Shown here piece after piece: positions 1-12,100 of a DNA stretch of 28,179 nt. Under the pieces are notes generated by a model, which saw only the letters and a list, made by a program, of their open reading frames with translations, did not search any database and was not told the DNA's origin. This DNA is from Elysia marginata. Its lineage: Eukaryota > Mollusca > Gastropoda > Plakobranchidae. The translations under genes were made by a program, and so were the position numbers. The stretch is taken from the NCBI GenBank assembly GCA_019649035.1, contig BMAT01009862.1:210137-238315 (forward strand), written 5' to 3'. Numbering within the stretch: position 1 is the first letter of the stretch; every line of letters starts with the position of its first letter.

Positions 1-29
1 CTACTACTACTACTACTAGGCTACTACTA
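1..29. repeat. (CTA)n microsatellite at the window edge
   Basis: Imperfect CTA triplets run from the first base, interrupted by CTAGG. The repeat may extend beyond the window. Confidence 0.85.
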
Positions 30-37
30 CACAACCA

Positions 38-470
38 CCATCTTACATTCCCCTTCCTCCCCCACACCTCTTCCCTTTATCCCTCCACCAAAGCACTTTT
101 TTCTCCACCCAGCCTTAAGTATTCCACAGTTACCCTCACCGCAAGGGACTAGCCTCCTCTCCCAGTAGATAGGAAGACTGAGGAAGGTTTTTCAATATCT
201 CATCCCTCCTATTCCTCTACCTCTGAGCAAAGTGAAAATTACGTTTCTTTTTCTTTCAAAAAGGTTATGCCAAATACTCCTTTTCGTACCATCTAACACT
301 CCCCTCCCTTCCCAACCTCTCCCCTTCAAAAATTTTTTAAAAAATAACTATCTGACATTCTCCCTTCCTCCCCCACACACTTTCCCTTGATCCCTCCCTT
401 AACGCACCATTTTCCCCACCCAGCCCCTAGTATACCACAATTACCCTCACCTTCTAGGAACTAACCCCCT
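38..470. repeat. Two diverged copies of a ~125-bp pyrimidine-rich unit, about 309 bp apart
   Basis: Positions 38-165 and 347-470 align along their length. Shared blocks include CTTCCTCCCCCACAC, TTTCCCTTGATCCCTCC-like, CCACCCAGCC and ATTACCCTCACC-like stretches. The copies are diverged by substitutions, so the duplication is old. The spacer between them (166-346) is T-rich and unremarkable. Confidence 0.75.
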
Positions 471-471
471 C

Positions 472-508
<37 letters not shown>

Positions 509-509
509 C
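471..509. repeat. (CAA)n microsatellite
   Basis: About 13 nearly perfect CAA triplets immediately follow the second copy of the duplicated pyrimidine-rich unit. Confidence 0.95.
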
Positions 510-671
510 GAAATCCAGCCTATCTGCAGAGATACATAATTACAAATCAATTTTTTTTCATAGGTGGAGAAAGGTGGATATAAATCTTCACACTCAACTT
601 TATCAAAAGTACCGTAGGAAAACTAAGATAGAATGCAGCAATTATAAGACGACGAGACAAAGAGACTGAGA

Positions 672-676
672 TACTA

Positions 677-763
<87 letters not shown>
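672..763. repeat. Compound triplet microsatellite (TAC)n(TGC)n(TAC)n
   Basis: TAC triplets give way to a TGC block and then return to TAC, about 92 bp in all. The minus-strand ORF over it is poly-serine and is an artefact of the repeat. Confidence 0.95.
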
Positions 764-1416
764 TAAGGGAAGATGCGCATAATGAGGCTAGAGACACCTA
801 CAGAGAGAAGGACACTCTCCGGGGAAGGGGGTGGGGGCAGGGATTGGGGAACAGAGGTTAAGAACAGAAATTGGCCTCTTAACACATCAAAAATTGAATA
901 TTCGTTCCTACTTGAGGCGACGGGGTACAATCAGGTACAATTCATAATATATAGCCTACCGTATCTTTTGAGTAATATTATTACATCTAAAAGTGTATTT
1001 TATTCCCTTAGGCGTTGAACAATTTTAACTGCTACTTTTCTGCACCCTGTGATATTTTATTTCAAAGTAAATAAAATGAATTATTTTTAAAGGATCCTAA
1101 CTCAAAGCTTGTTTGAGTGACTTGTGTCCGATTTACTAACGTTATCGTTGCATCACTTGTCTGACGCCCTTGAACTAGTTGAAGGGAAAAAATTAATACG
1201 GAAATAGGCCTACTGCTGCCAAAACTAAAACCGAAAGTAAAAACTACGCTCTGCTCTCTAGTAATTATTTTACTGAAAAATCAAAGGTAGATCTCCCTAA
1301 TCGCCCAAAACCAAAACTAAAAAAAACAAAAAACAAACAAACAACAGAAAAATGAAACCCCTGGGTTATTTTTGCCACCGGTCTTTCTGTTGCAAGTGAA
1401 TCTCTACACGGTTTCT
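764..1416. other. Upstream non-coding stretch, nothing recognised
   Basis: AT-rich DNA with short ORFs on both strands that start in or cross simple repeats. I see no splice-bounded coding segment and no clear TATA or initiator arrangement for the downstream gene. Confidence 0.5.
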
Positions 1417-1760
1417 TTATTAATCTAGATCTATCTAGACGAACAGAATTTTTAGATCCCTTGTTGAAATTATGATTGCAGCATCTAGATCTAGATCTAG
1501 ATTCTAGACTGTGGATCAAGATCTGGACTTTAGATCTAAATCGATCTAAAAAGACTAATCACGAGACAAGACTTTGTTCAGACTGGAAGTCATTGGAGGT
1601 AGATTTAGACCCCCTCTCTATTATAAATTTATAGCCTAAATGCAGCACCATTTGACAAATAATCTAGTCTTGTAGACTTGATTAAGGTGTAGGCTACAGA
1701 CTACTCATAGATTCTAGACTTATATATATTCATATCTTGGGGATATTTTACAGCAGTAAT
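1417..1760. repeat. TCTAGA/AGATCT-rich patch
   Basis: TCTAGA, AGATCT and near variants recur through this stretch. The densest part is at about 1483-1545, where CTAGAT units are tandem. The motif is self-complementary, so the patch can form hairpins. Origin is unknown; it could be a decayed satellite. Confidence 0.7.
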
Positions 1761-3080
1761 TTAGATTCTAGAGAGTGAGACATGCATAGGGATGATTTGT
1801 TTAAGAAGATTTGACAGTATTATGTGTATCAGACCCGCAAGAAAGACAAGTCCACTTAAGTTTGACTTTGAGGAATTCATTGTCACTCTTACAGCGTCTA
1901 TGCCATGCTGCTTATTAACGAATCTCTTGATGACTCATAACATACTTTTTACATCCTATTTTCTTGACAAGATGCCGACATGACATAGGTTCTCAAAGCA
2001 GCTGAAGTGATTTTGCCTTTCTTGTTTTGCACTGAGTAAAAGTGTCATTTAATGTGCACAGAGTTATTTAAAATTTTGAAAGAAAAATGATTTTCAAACA
2101 ACTTTGTGCTTTTATTAAGTTTAAACCATTTTAAACCATTCATAATTCTTGTTACAGTTGTCAGGTCACATGTGCTACACATTTTCTCTGCTCATAATGC
2201 TTATATGGGCCTATCTTTAGGGCCTAACATTAAGTGCGATATGCATGCTTTTTTTACAAATAGTGACTCTAATCCAGAAAAACATGCAAAAGTCGCCCAG
2301 TCCTGTTCTGAGCTACAGGCAGTTTCTCAATTTCAAATTTCTTGAAAGTCAACCAAATCTCCTTGCTTTGAAAATTCATTTTAAAAGATTTTAATGTTAA
2401 AGAAAAATGCAATCTGTCTCTTGCATAAAAATGAAAATTTCCAACTTCAGCCATTTTTTTGGGGATTGGGTTCATAGATACTAAGAAAGGTAGAATGGTG
2501 AAAAAAATCATCTGTTGTAAACATTTGTGTCATCGGACAAAGGGTAGAAAAATGAAAATTGCACCGTTATTTCCATCTTTTTCTCATAAAAGGATGCCTC
2601 TCTAAAGTAAAAACATGGGATAGTAGCATGACTCCATGGTATTTTCTATACTTTGAAAATATTAACCTATGGAGAAACATTTTATCTCATACTCATGGAG
2701 AAAATGTGATTTTTTTTTTGTTCCCTGGTTGACACTTTTACGAAATGGCCCATTTCATGATTTTAAAAAAAATTTATTTATTTTTATTTTTAAATTTTTT
2801 AAAACTATTTGGAAAATTTTTAAAGCAGAATCACAATTCTGATTATTTTTGCAACATTGGTAGTTTATTCAAGTAGTCAACATTAATGGTTGAAAAAATG
2901 AGTTCTTGATAAAATACAAATTATTTTTTTCATCGAAGAATAAACATGAAAACTGCATATAAATATATATTGTGTTTATAATAGTACAGCTATGTATACA
3001 TGTGGAGTCTGTCATGTTTTATATATTTATGCTTCCAATTTACACCGATATATTTTTTGGAAACTCGATTTCATCTGCAG
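1761..3080. other. Upstream region or first intron of the gene, nothing recognised
   Basis: If exon 1 is preceded by a leader exon, part of this is intron. I found no strong donor here, so the leader exon and promoter may lie before the window. The 63-80 aa ORFs here lack coding character. Positions 2700-2830 are very A/T-rich. Confidence 0.5.
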
Positions 3081-3164
3081 ACATTAGCTAGAATACAGAG
3101 AATGCTTTCAAGCAGAAATCAGGATGGCCTGGGACCTCATGGGGATATTGGTTCATCCCCAGAG
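3081..3164 (+). CDS. Exon 1 of the model: end of 5' leader plus first codons
   Basis: The acceptor is TTTCATCTGCAG ending at 3080 and the donor is GAG|GTATGA at 3165. The frame required by exon 2 gives MAWDLMGILVHPQ from the ATG at 3124, with a split codon AG|C. An in-frame TAG at 3085-3087 argues that 3081-3123 is leader. Alternatively, a weaker acceptor (the AG at 3086-3087) would leave 3088-3123 open (L-E-Y-R-E-C-F-Q-A-E-I-R), making this an internal exon with the true start further upstream. Confidence 0.65.
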
Positions 3165-6100
3165 GTATGAAAAAAAAGTCGCCATCAAATCGTCCACAGA
3201 TCTTAATTGCTCTCTGGGCTTTAAAGCTCTTTTTCTAAAGAATAATAAGCAACAACTTATAAATGTTTTAAGGGTTTAGGGATGCAAAGGTATACATTTT
3301 TTGTTTTGTTTTTTGTTGTTTTTTTTTTAATCTATGAGCAGAAGCGTTCCTGACCTAATGTTCAAAATAATTAAAGAGATAATGCATTTTTTTATTTTTC
3401 AACACTAGCTATAAAAGCTTCTAAGTGTGATGACAAATTGTGTAACTCTGGACTAATACATTGAAGGAAAATTCTATTCTCTAACTTATGTTTTAGCGAT
3501 TTCATAAGATCCATTTATTCCCAGAGAGAGCCCCTGGCTTTTAATACGCAGGAAGACAAACTGACTCCTGACACAGCGGAAGTTGTTGGAGCCATAAAGA
3601 AGGTAGGCTAAATTACCATTTATGTATGTTGCTTTTCATTAATATGAACGTTTGAAGTTCGGGCATGAAAAAAAGATATAAGGACACTAAAACACCCACC
3701 CCCCCACCCACAAAAAAAAAACTCAAACAAACCACTCACAAAATAAAGCTAAGTGCAGTTTAACGTCGTAATAGATGGAAAGACAATGATCAACAGACAC
3801 TATAAAAATAAACATACAATGTTAAAGTGCAAAGAATCTCAAGTGAAGCAATAACTGTGTCTTTTATTGCTAGAGGTTTTTTGTATTTTAAATTGAAAAA
3901 GTGAGCAGTTGTAAGTTGTAACAGGCATTCATAATAGTTGTTTGATAAACATAAATCGTTTTCAATTCTTTCTTTTTTTCAAATTCGCAGCTTGCAGAGA
4001 CACTTCTGTTTCATTGGAAGACTTTTCCTATCATTCTGCCTGCATCCATCACTGAACAGAAAGCAACCCAGTTAACCAGTGACAATGGAGAGTCTAGAGT
4101 AAGATAGATTTGATGAGTTGTTTTTTTTTGTGTTAAATTTGTCTCTTGTTCTTGTAAATATTTAAATAGAGTTGTCTCATGGCATGTTTGATTTAATTAA
4201 TTAGCATAGTTTTTTTTCTAATTGGTAAACAGATTTATTTTATTGAAAGAGAGACTGAGATTAAAGATGAGTAAAAAATATTTCAGAAAGTCAATTTCTG
4301 TAATAGTGTTGGATCATATTCTTATTTCTTTAAAGCTCCCTTGGTTTCTTAAAATAATCTTGTACTGTAATTTCAATTCATTTGATATTACTACTTGTGG
4401 ATGAAAGCAAATTGTGTTTGTGCCTAAAAAGATATATTTTTTTTTACTCTACAATTAAGAATTGTTAACTTGCTAAATTGTACGCTTCAAGGGTGTGAAA
4501 TTTCTGACAGATGTTAAAAATCTCACAATGTTGGGGGAAAGCAAAATTTTCAATACCCTTTCCAACTTGGCAAAAAGTATGACTGTCTGAACAAATAAAC
4601 CTATTTTTCCCCCTTTAAAATTTCAAACTAAAAGAAGTTGTAATATCTTTCCACAAATTTTTCCTAGTTTCATGCACTTTGTACGTAGAATATGTTACTG
4701 TGACATATAGCTCATTTGGAACAGCTGATAGTTTTTTTTTTTAAAAAAGGCAGGTAAAAGTTTTGCTAAAACCTGCTACGAATAAATACCTAAAATGCAT
4801 CATGTTATTAGTTGTAAAGAAATTTTTATTATCTTAAAATTATAGTCAGCATCATTAGTCATTTTGCATGTGAACAATTTAAAAAAAAATCTTTGATTAT
4901 GTGATCTTGCTTTGGTTCCAATTCCTGTTCGGTTTGGGACTTCTTTGCAATATACCAGGGAGCTGTAAACTTCAAGGATCTGTTCAAAGCACCAACATTT
5001 GATGAACTAGAAGCAGTGGCAATAGATGAAAATGGCAAACTTAAGAGACTCAATCAAGAACAACTGGCCTTAATTAAGACCACAGGGTAAGTCTTTCAGT
5101 AGTTTTTATCACATCAACTGTCTACATATAAATATTAATTATGCAGAATATTTCCTGTCACATTTTGTCTTTTTAATTTCTTTTAGCTTTATTTAAAATC
5201 TTCTACAAACAAGACTTTGATTGTGTTTGAAGGTAATTGAAATAATTCTTTTTTAATTTCATATTTCTTTTCGTTGGATACAAAGAGAATAAATACTCAT
5301 AGACTTTATTGTTTGCTAAAACCAAATATCACACACAGAGAGTTCAATGTCGCCAGTCTCAACTTTAAAGGACAAAACCATCGCTGGAGGCTAAGCAAAC
5401 TTCTTCAAAAAGGATCTGAAAGATCAAGAAATAGTTTCCTTGGGGTAAGATGTGCAAAATGCCTTACAGGTTACTCACTGTGCTTTACGCCATTAAAGAT
5501 TTTGATTCTTAAGATGCTTAACACCCTGAATGTATTTTAAATCAGATTTGAGTTTAGACTTTCTAAAAGATAATATCATCGAATCTTGCAATTCTTAAAA
5601 TGATATTAACACAGCTTAGCTTAGCTAGTTATGAACCACATATATTATCATGTTTAAAAAAAAAAAACCATTCACATATTATTTATTTTCTCTAGAGAAG
5701 AGTTTTAAAGCAGTAAGTGCATTAGATTTGGCCTTTGACAGTTTCAGATTTAAGTTTGAACAAAGCATTTACAGTGGGCAAGTAATTTGCCTTTGCAAGT
5801 TTTTTTAGCCATTCCTAGAAAATGGTAACTTCACTGTGTACACACATTGTAAATGTGATAATTTTATTTATGCCATAGTTGATTGATTTCTATAAATCTG
5901 ATCTTAAATGTCTCTAAGTTGCTTTTAAATTTTGATCACATAGTTTTTACATTTACCTTTTCTTCCAGACAAGTTCTTAACTGTCTTCATCATTTCAAGC
6001 TTCTATTGTTTCACATTGTAAAACTATTTGTATTGCGTCCAGGATGATTGAGTTGGACCCAATTATCACCTAAGGCTTTATTGTTTTAAAACAAGGCATT

Positions 6101-9100
6101 TTATTAAGCTTGGAGACATAAAAACGTTTAATAGAATTATCAATATTTCGTGGAAAGATAATGAAAACTTTGATGTATTAAGGTATAGAGAAAAAGAAAA
6201 AAAACAGACCTTTAAATGGTGGTTTCTCAGAAAAAAGAACTTCTAATTTCCGATTCATTTCCCCAGGACGTTAGACATTTTATTGTTGATGTCATCACTA
6301 AAGTACCAAAATAAAATTAGCAAACTAGGAAACCTTGCCCGCTAGGAAAATAGTTGTAGTCTCTCAATATTTCCTGATGTCATAGTCCTGCTGTATTGTA
6401 TTTTCAGGATGTGGCTCGGTCTCTGTCACTACTCGTTATTACTGCGAGAGATAGATTTTGCTCAAACACTTTCAGCTTGAAAGAGGCAGCAAAAGGCTGG
6501 GCTTCAGGACTTTGGAACTTGTTGGGTTGGTTGCTTCTTTCAGGGATAGGCATTCTCAGGATTTATCCTAATTTCAGGATTTTTTTTTTTCATTTTGATT
6601 TTAAAAAATCCTGATCAAATTTTTTACTTCAATGAACCTGAGTCAGATTTTTTGCCTGTTAGGTTCATTAGCATAGAAGTTTCAGTAAATTATATTATTG
6701 CCTTTGATTACCAGACCTACACCATGTGTTTACTGATTGCCCGTGGATTGCATTAAACTTTGAAGTGATAATTAGCAAAAGCAATGTTATACAATCCTTT
6801 ATGTACTGAGCCTCACAAGCCTTGTTACCTCAGGATTTTTTTTTTTAAAAGTAGTGCCCATCCCTGTTCTTTGTGTATTGTTTGTGTATTGTCCCATTAA
6901 AGCTTGTGAGCAAAAAAATCTTGCTGCATATTTGCAAAATGCTTTTTTTTGTATGAATATTTTTCATGAAAACATTTAATGTCATTATCAGAATTCAAGC
7001 TAGTAAATCAAGCCTCAACTATCTAAGCTTCTTACATCATCTCTTCAATTTATTACCACACATGTCAGCAATACTAAAATTTTTTTTCATTTTGGTCAGA
7101 TATTGTGATTGGTGTGCCTTCTACAAGCCCTGGAGATCTTTGTCAAAAACTGCATGAAGAACGAATGCGCTATTTAGTGGCAGAGTTGGATATTAAGGTA
7201 CATCACGTTGAATTGAAAGGGGGGAAAAAAATCTTTTTTTGTTTGAGGGAATTGTTATAATTTCTTTATTTTAGGGTGAGTTCAAGTAGAAACCTGATTT
7301 CTATGTACTTGTGTATCTGTAACCATGGGGAAAAGAATTCCAGTATTAAATGCAACTAATTGCACAAACATAATATGTGCTATAAGCCTTGATCAGTATA
7401 CAGAGGGCGCACCTGAACATTGTTGGTATAAACAGGTCAATCCTGTCCATCCCACAGCTGTAATCTTGACTTGTCACACCGACTGTGGTGCTATGAGACT
7501 AGACTGGAAAATTTAAAATGGCCATAGCAACATTTTTTGCCTCAGAGATGTTTCTTTAGATTAATACTGGAGAAGATGTAATCAATTCTCAAAAACTGTA
7601 AAAGTAATTTTGGAGGTTTTTGAAATGGAATTTTTTTCTTTTTGTCAACAGTTTCTTGCATTGTTCCAAACAAAACACATTCATCAGGTTGAAAGACCAA
7701 AAGTATCTTATTAGCAGGGTTTGAAGTATTCATTAAGGAATCGACTTCTCGTAAATCTTTCAATCATTAATGATAATACATATATTTCAAGAGAGTTTAA
7801 TTAAGAGCAAAACTGTAAGAGCCAAGAGTTGTTTAAAAAATAGGTTCTGCAAAGTAAATAATTGTTGAAGTACTTTCTATTTGTACAATTTCAGCCTAAT
7901 CTAAAGAAAGAACTGAATGCTTACTGCAGTTACATAAAGAGCCAATGCCAGAATCAGCTTGCTGGATCAGTGAAAGTAAGTGAAAACAGTGAGCTATGTT
8001 AATGTTTGTACAGTTGTGTCTCATTAAAAAAATTTGCTATTCAATACATAAATTTTTGGTCGTATGAAGACAGATGGTAAAATTTTTATCAGTACACCAA
8101 TTGTGGAAATTTTCATAACCATGTGGCATGAAGAAATCACCAAGAGGAAAAGTAAACGTTGCTGAGATTTCTTCATGCGCTAAAAGAAAAATAAAATTTG
8201 TTAACCCTTCTTTAGACACTAAAATAAGAGTAAGCCGTACTAAGCTTTCTTCATGCTCTAACAAAAAAGTAATTTTTGCTAACCATTCTTCATGCATTAA
8301 AAAGAAAAGAAGTTTTGCTGACCATTCTTCACACTCTAAAAGAAAAGTAAGTTTTACTAAGCTTTTTTGATGCACTAAAAGGAAAGTAATTTTGCTAAGT
8401 CTTCTTCTTGCTCTGAAGAGAAAGTATATGTCTATGAACATTATTTGTTTGAATACTAGTATCTCATTTTTGAAAAAATATTTCCTAGCCTTCCAAGCCC
8501 CGTCCCCCACCTATTCCTTACCGATATCAGACACCAAAAGGACAGGATATTGACTTACGACTCCTCAGTAAAGGTATGACCTGTAAAATTTCCATCAACT
8601 ATACTTAAGTCAAAGATGCTCGCGCCAATTTTTTAGTTTACTTGATTCTTTCTTGTGTGCTATGGGAACATTTATATTTTAGAATTTGTATGTAACTTGA
8701 TTTTTCACCTAAGTCGATGTTATTATTTATGACTGTATTATTTTTTTTTATTGAATTTGCTTTTGACACTGATTTATGTTGAGTATCCATTTTGAATGCA
8801 TTTGATGAGACAAAAACTGTCTTTTTAACAGTTTTTAGAACAGGGTATTGCAATTTTGGCTTATAGGATATGAAACTTAGTCTAGTTTTTTCCATTTTTT
8901 GAAAATTTGACCTCTTGGATATCTTGTCTTTCATGTGCAATAACTCAGGATGTAATCAGGATTTGAAAATAATTTTTTCAGCCTCTTAAAGAGCTTTTAA
9001 AGGCCTTTGCTATGGTGTATATAATCCCTTATCACAAAATTCTACGTATAGACTCATTTTGTAGGACCACTACATATATTTTTTTTTCTTTTTTTAAAAT

Positions 9101-12100
9101 CAATCTACAGATCTTATGAACAGCAGTGTGGTTATCTTGACAAGCATTTTGGACAGACAAGCTAAAGGCTGGCATATTCAAATGAGAACAAAGCTTATTC
9201 GTCACTACCAAGGTGGGCTTCCACCTAGCTATTTTGAAACTTCCCAGTTAAGTTAATTTCTCCGTTGGGTTAAGTTTAGGTCATCTTTCATTCTGTAACT
9301 TATTTGTTCACTTTTATTTGTTCACTAGGTTGGTGAAAACTTAAAATCTATTATAAACAATCAATCTTTTTCAGAATAGATTGCATTTCAAAGGTAATTC
9401 TTTTAGGTAAAAACAACATTCTGTGAGTAATCCTATCTTAAATGTTTGTGAACTTAAGTGCACTTTATGGCCATGAGAAATTCTTTGCTCTAATTTGGGA
9501 AATTCATGTTTACAATAATGTTATCAAATTATTTTCCTTCATCCTTCTCCTAGGCCAAGGTTTGAGCAATGAAGAAATTTCACAGGTAATTTCAAACTGC
9601 TCCTAAAGCCTAAGAAATTTAAAGCTGTCTACAATATGTGTCAATAAAGAGAAGGAAAGAAATGAAAATTAATACCTGCTGTTTAAACCAATGTTAATTC
9701 TTGTGTAGGTTATTAGGTAAACAAAATTTAAGATAAGTTAGCTTCATTCACCTCATAAAAAATGTGATCACACAGGTCTAGTGTTATAATTATAGAATTG
9801 GTGCGGCTTAATGGTTGAGAATCTAAATACAATAAGTTTTCCTTTACTTAAGTTTAAGGAAAAAAAAAGCTGTGCTGGTGTTTTGGTAATCAGAATGTTT
9901 TTGTTTTTAGGAAACAACAATTTTGATTCATTTTTCACTTAATGAGGTCAGTTTTTGAATGTGTTGATATTTTTCTTGATGGTTCTTTTAAGATCATCAG
10001 TGTGGGCAGTTAAATTGTAATGGACTTTATTATTTTGCAGAGGGTAACAGCAGACATTATGAGTCACTACCTGGACAAAGTCTTCACAGCAATAGCAAAT
10101 AATGAGGAATTAGAGGGCCTTCAGCCAGGCTTAGGTGAGGAATTGAAAAAAAGAACACTGTTATCAGTTAAGTGTTCTAAGCCTTTACTTTCTCTGATTT
10201 GTTACCAAAAAAATTGTTATTCAAATTTTTGTTTTGAGTTTGAATAAGCACCTAAACTGCAGTTATATAATAAAGCACAATCCATGTTAAAAAGAAGAGG
10301 GGAAAAAAATGAAAATTTCATTTTGAACTTGCCTTTTTAAAAGAGGCTTTTGTACATTAAAAAAAAATTATGATGTCATGTTGATCATAAATGGTTGTTA
10401 CCAGGCCAATTTATTTGATATCAATCCTTGCAGGTACCCTGCTTGTGGACCAGGCTAAGGCTGTGTTGGCTATGATTAAAGCTCAACAAAACCTGCAGAG
10501 GAAAATGGACGACCATAAAGAAAAGGTTATTTTAGTTTTACATATATTTCCTGTATAGTGATACTTTTGTATAGAAATCCCTTGGTTAAAACTAAAATAC
10601 CTTTTTTTTTTCTTCTTTTTATGGATTCATAACTTTGTGACTTTTATCTTTATATTAATGCATCTATAACCTTTGCAGCTGACACGTCATTTGACGGAGA
10701 CTTTCCCTATCAAATCTCGCATTGATGCTTGGATGAAAGAGCAGATGGAAGCATTTGAAGTGAGTTTTCTTATTGCAGAAAAAATTAAATGAATATTGTT
10801 GTTCTGTGTGTAGTATGTGTGTATGTGTAGTAGAGTATTTTTCATGTTCTTTTTATGTTTGATTGTTTCAAATTTCAATCATAAAAGCTGTGATAAACAA
10901 ACGCAAACTTTAAAGCCGTAGCGGGAATTTCTAAGACAAAATGCACAAAGAACGTTCAACATAAATTGAAATACAAGTCATAGAAAACAACTTTTTTATC
11001 GAACGTCAAGCTTTAGCAATGACTAGGTTTCAAATTTAGATCTAGGAGTTTGCTCCGATTAAGATTTTAAGTCCTAAAAATAAGCTCTCATAGACCTCAA
11101 TTGAATTTAAAAATACGCCTAGTTTGGGCCCAGGATCAGTTAAAATTGCTGTGTAAAATTTCAGACCTCTGCATATTGTCTGTGAGGCGTGAACTTCTAA
11201 TACACAGACAGACAGACAGGCAGACTGAACAACACTACAAACTTATATATATAGATATAAGCAACATTAAAGTGTTTAACTTAAAATATTGCTTTGTTGT
11301 AAATCCTTATTGTGTGTCTTTGCCAATAAGGTGATGCTAATGTTCTGCTTAGTTAATAAAATTATAAGATCATTGAAGAACATTCAGGACCAATAAAAAA
11401 GAACAGGAGTTCAAGAAAATGTAACTGAAAGGCCAATCATGTTTTATTGTTTAAAAAGCATGTCTTTTTGGTAAATGTTAAATGCTGTCTTCAACCTTCT
11501 CTTCAGCATCACATGGTACAGATTACTATGAACCATTGAATTGACTGTATTTGGTCAGTGCTTTGCTGATACTAATCTAATCAACATGTCTATTGTACTT
11601 CACTCCTATGCATCACAGTTGACAAACAATGTCTTAATTTGAATTAAAAAATTCTTACATATGCAAAGCAAAAACCTAGCAAAAAACAAAGCAAAACCAA
11701 GTGAAATCTAACACATTTAAACTCCTTTGAAACCTAAGTTGCAAGTGCATTTGTTACGTATTTCACATGCATTATTATTTTTATGTTTGTTTCCATATCT
11801 GCACTTCTTCCCGTATTCAGTAAATGTAAAACCTATTAGTTTTTGCATCAACTGGTGTGCCTATTTAACTTCAGGTTCTAAAGCTCATTTTTAAATATGC
11901 TGAGCTTTGTTGTTGAATATTTTTTCCTTCGTCTTTCTGTTTTGGTAGCAAAGCTTTGGTCGCCAAAATCTATGGACTGCCCACGAGGAGGCTATCAGCT
12001 TGTGTGAGGAGGAAGAATTGGCCCAGGCTGTCTATTTCTTGAGAAGGGATCTCAACTTTATCAAAGAAGTGAGGGCTGTGTTAAGGATCAACAGGGATGT

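Noticed and set aside
547-930. 127-codon minus-strand ORF with a long serine run
   Set aside because: The serine run is the compound TAC/TGC microsatellite read in one frame; nothing else in it looks coding.
1792-1983. 63-codon ORF as an upstream coding exon
   Set aside because: There is no convincing donor and no coding composition.
7325-7516. 63-codon ORF in a less AT-rich part of intron 7
   Set aside because: Exons 7 and 8 already join in phase, and I found no good acceptor and donor around it.
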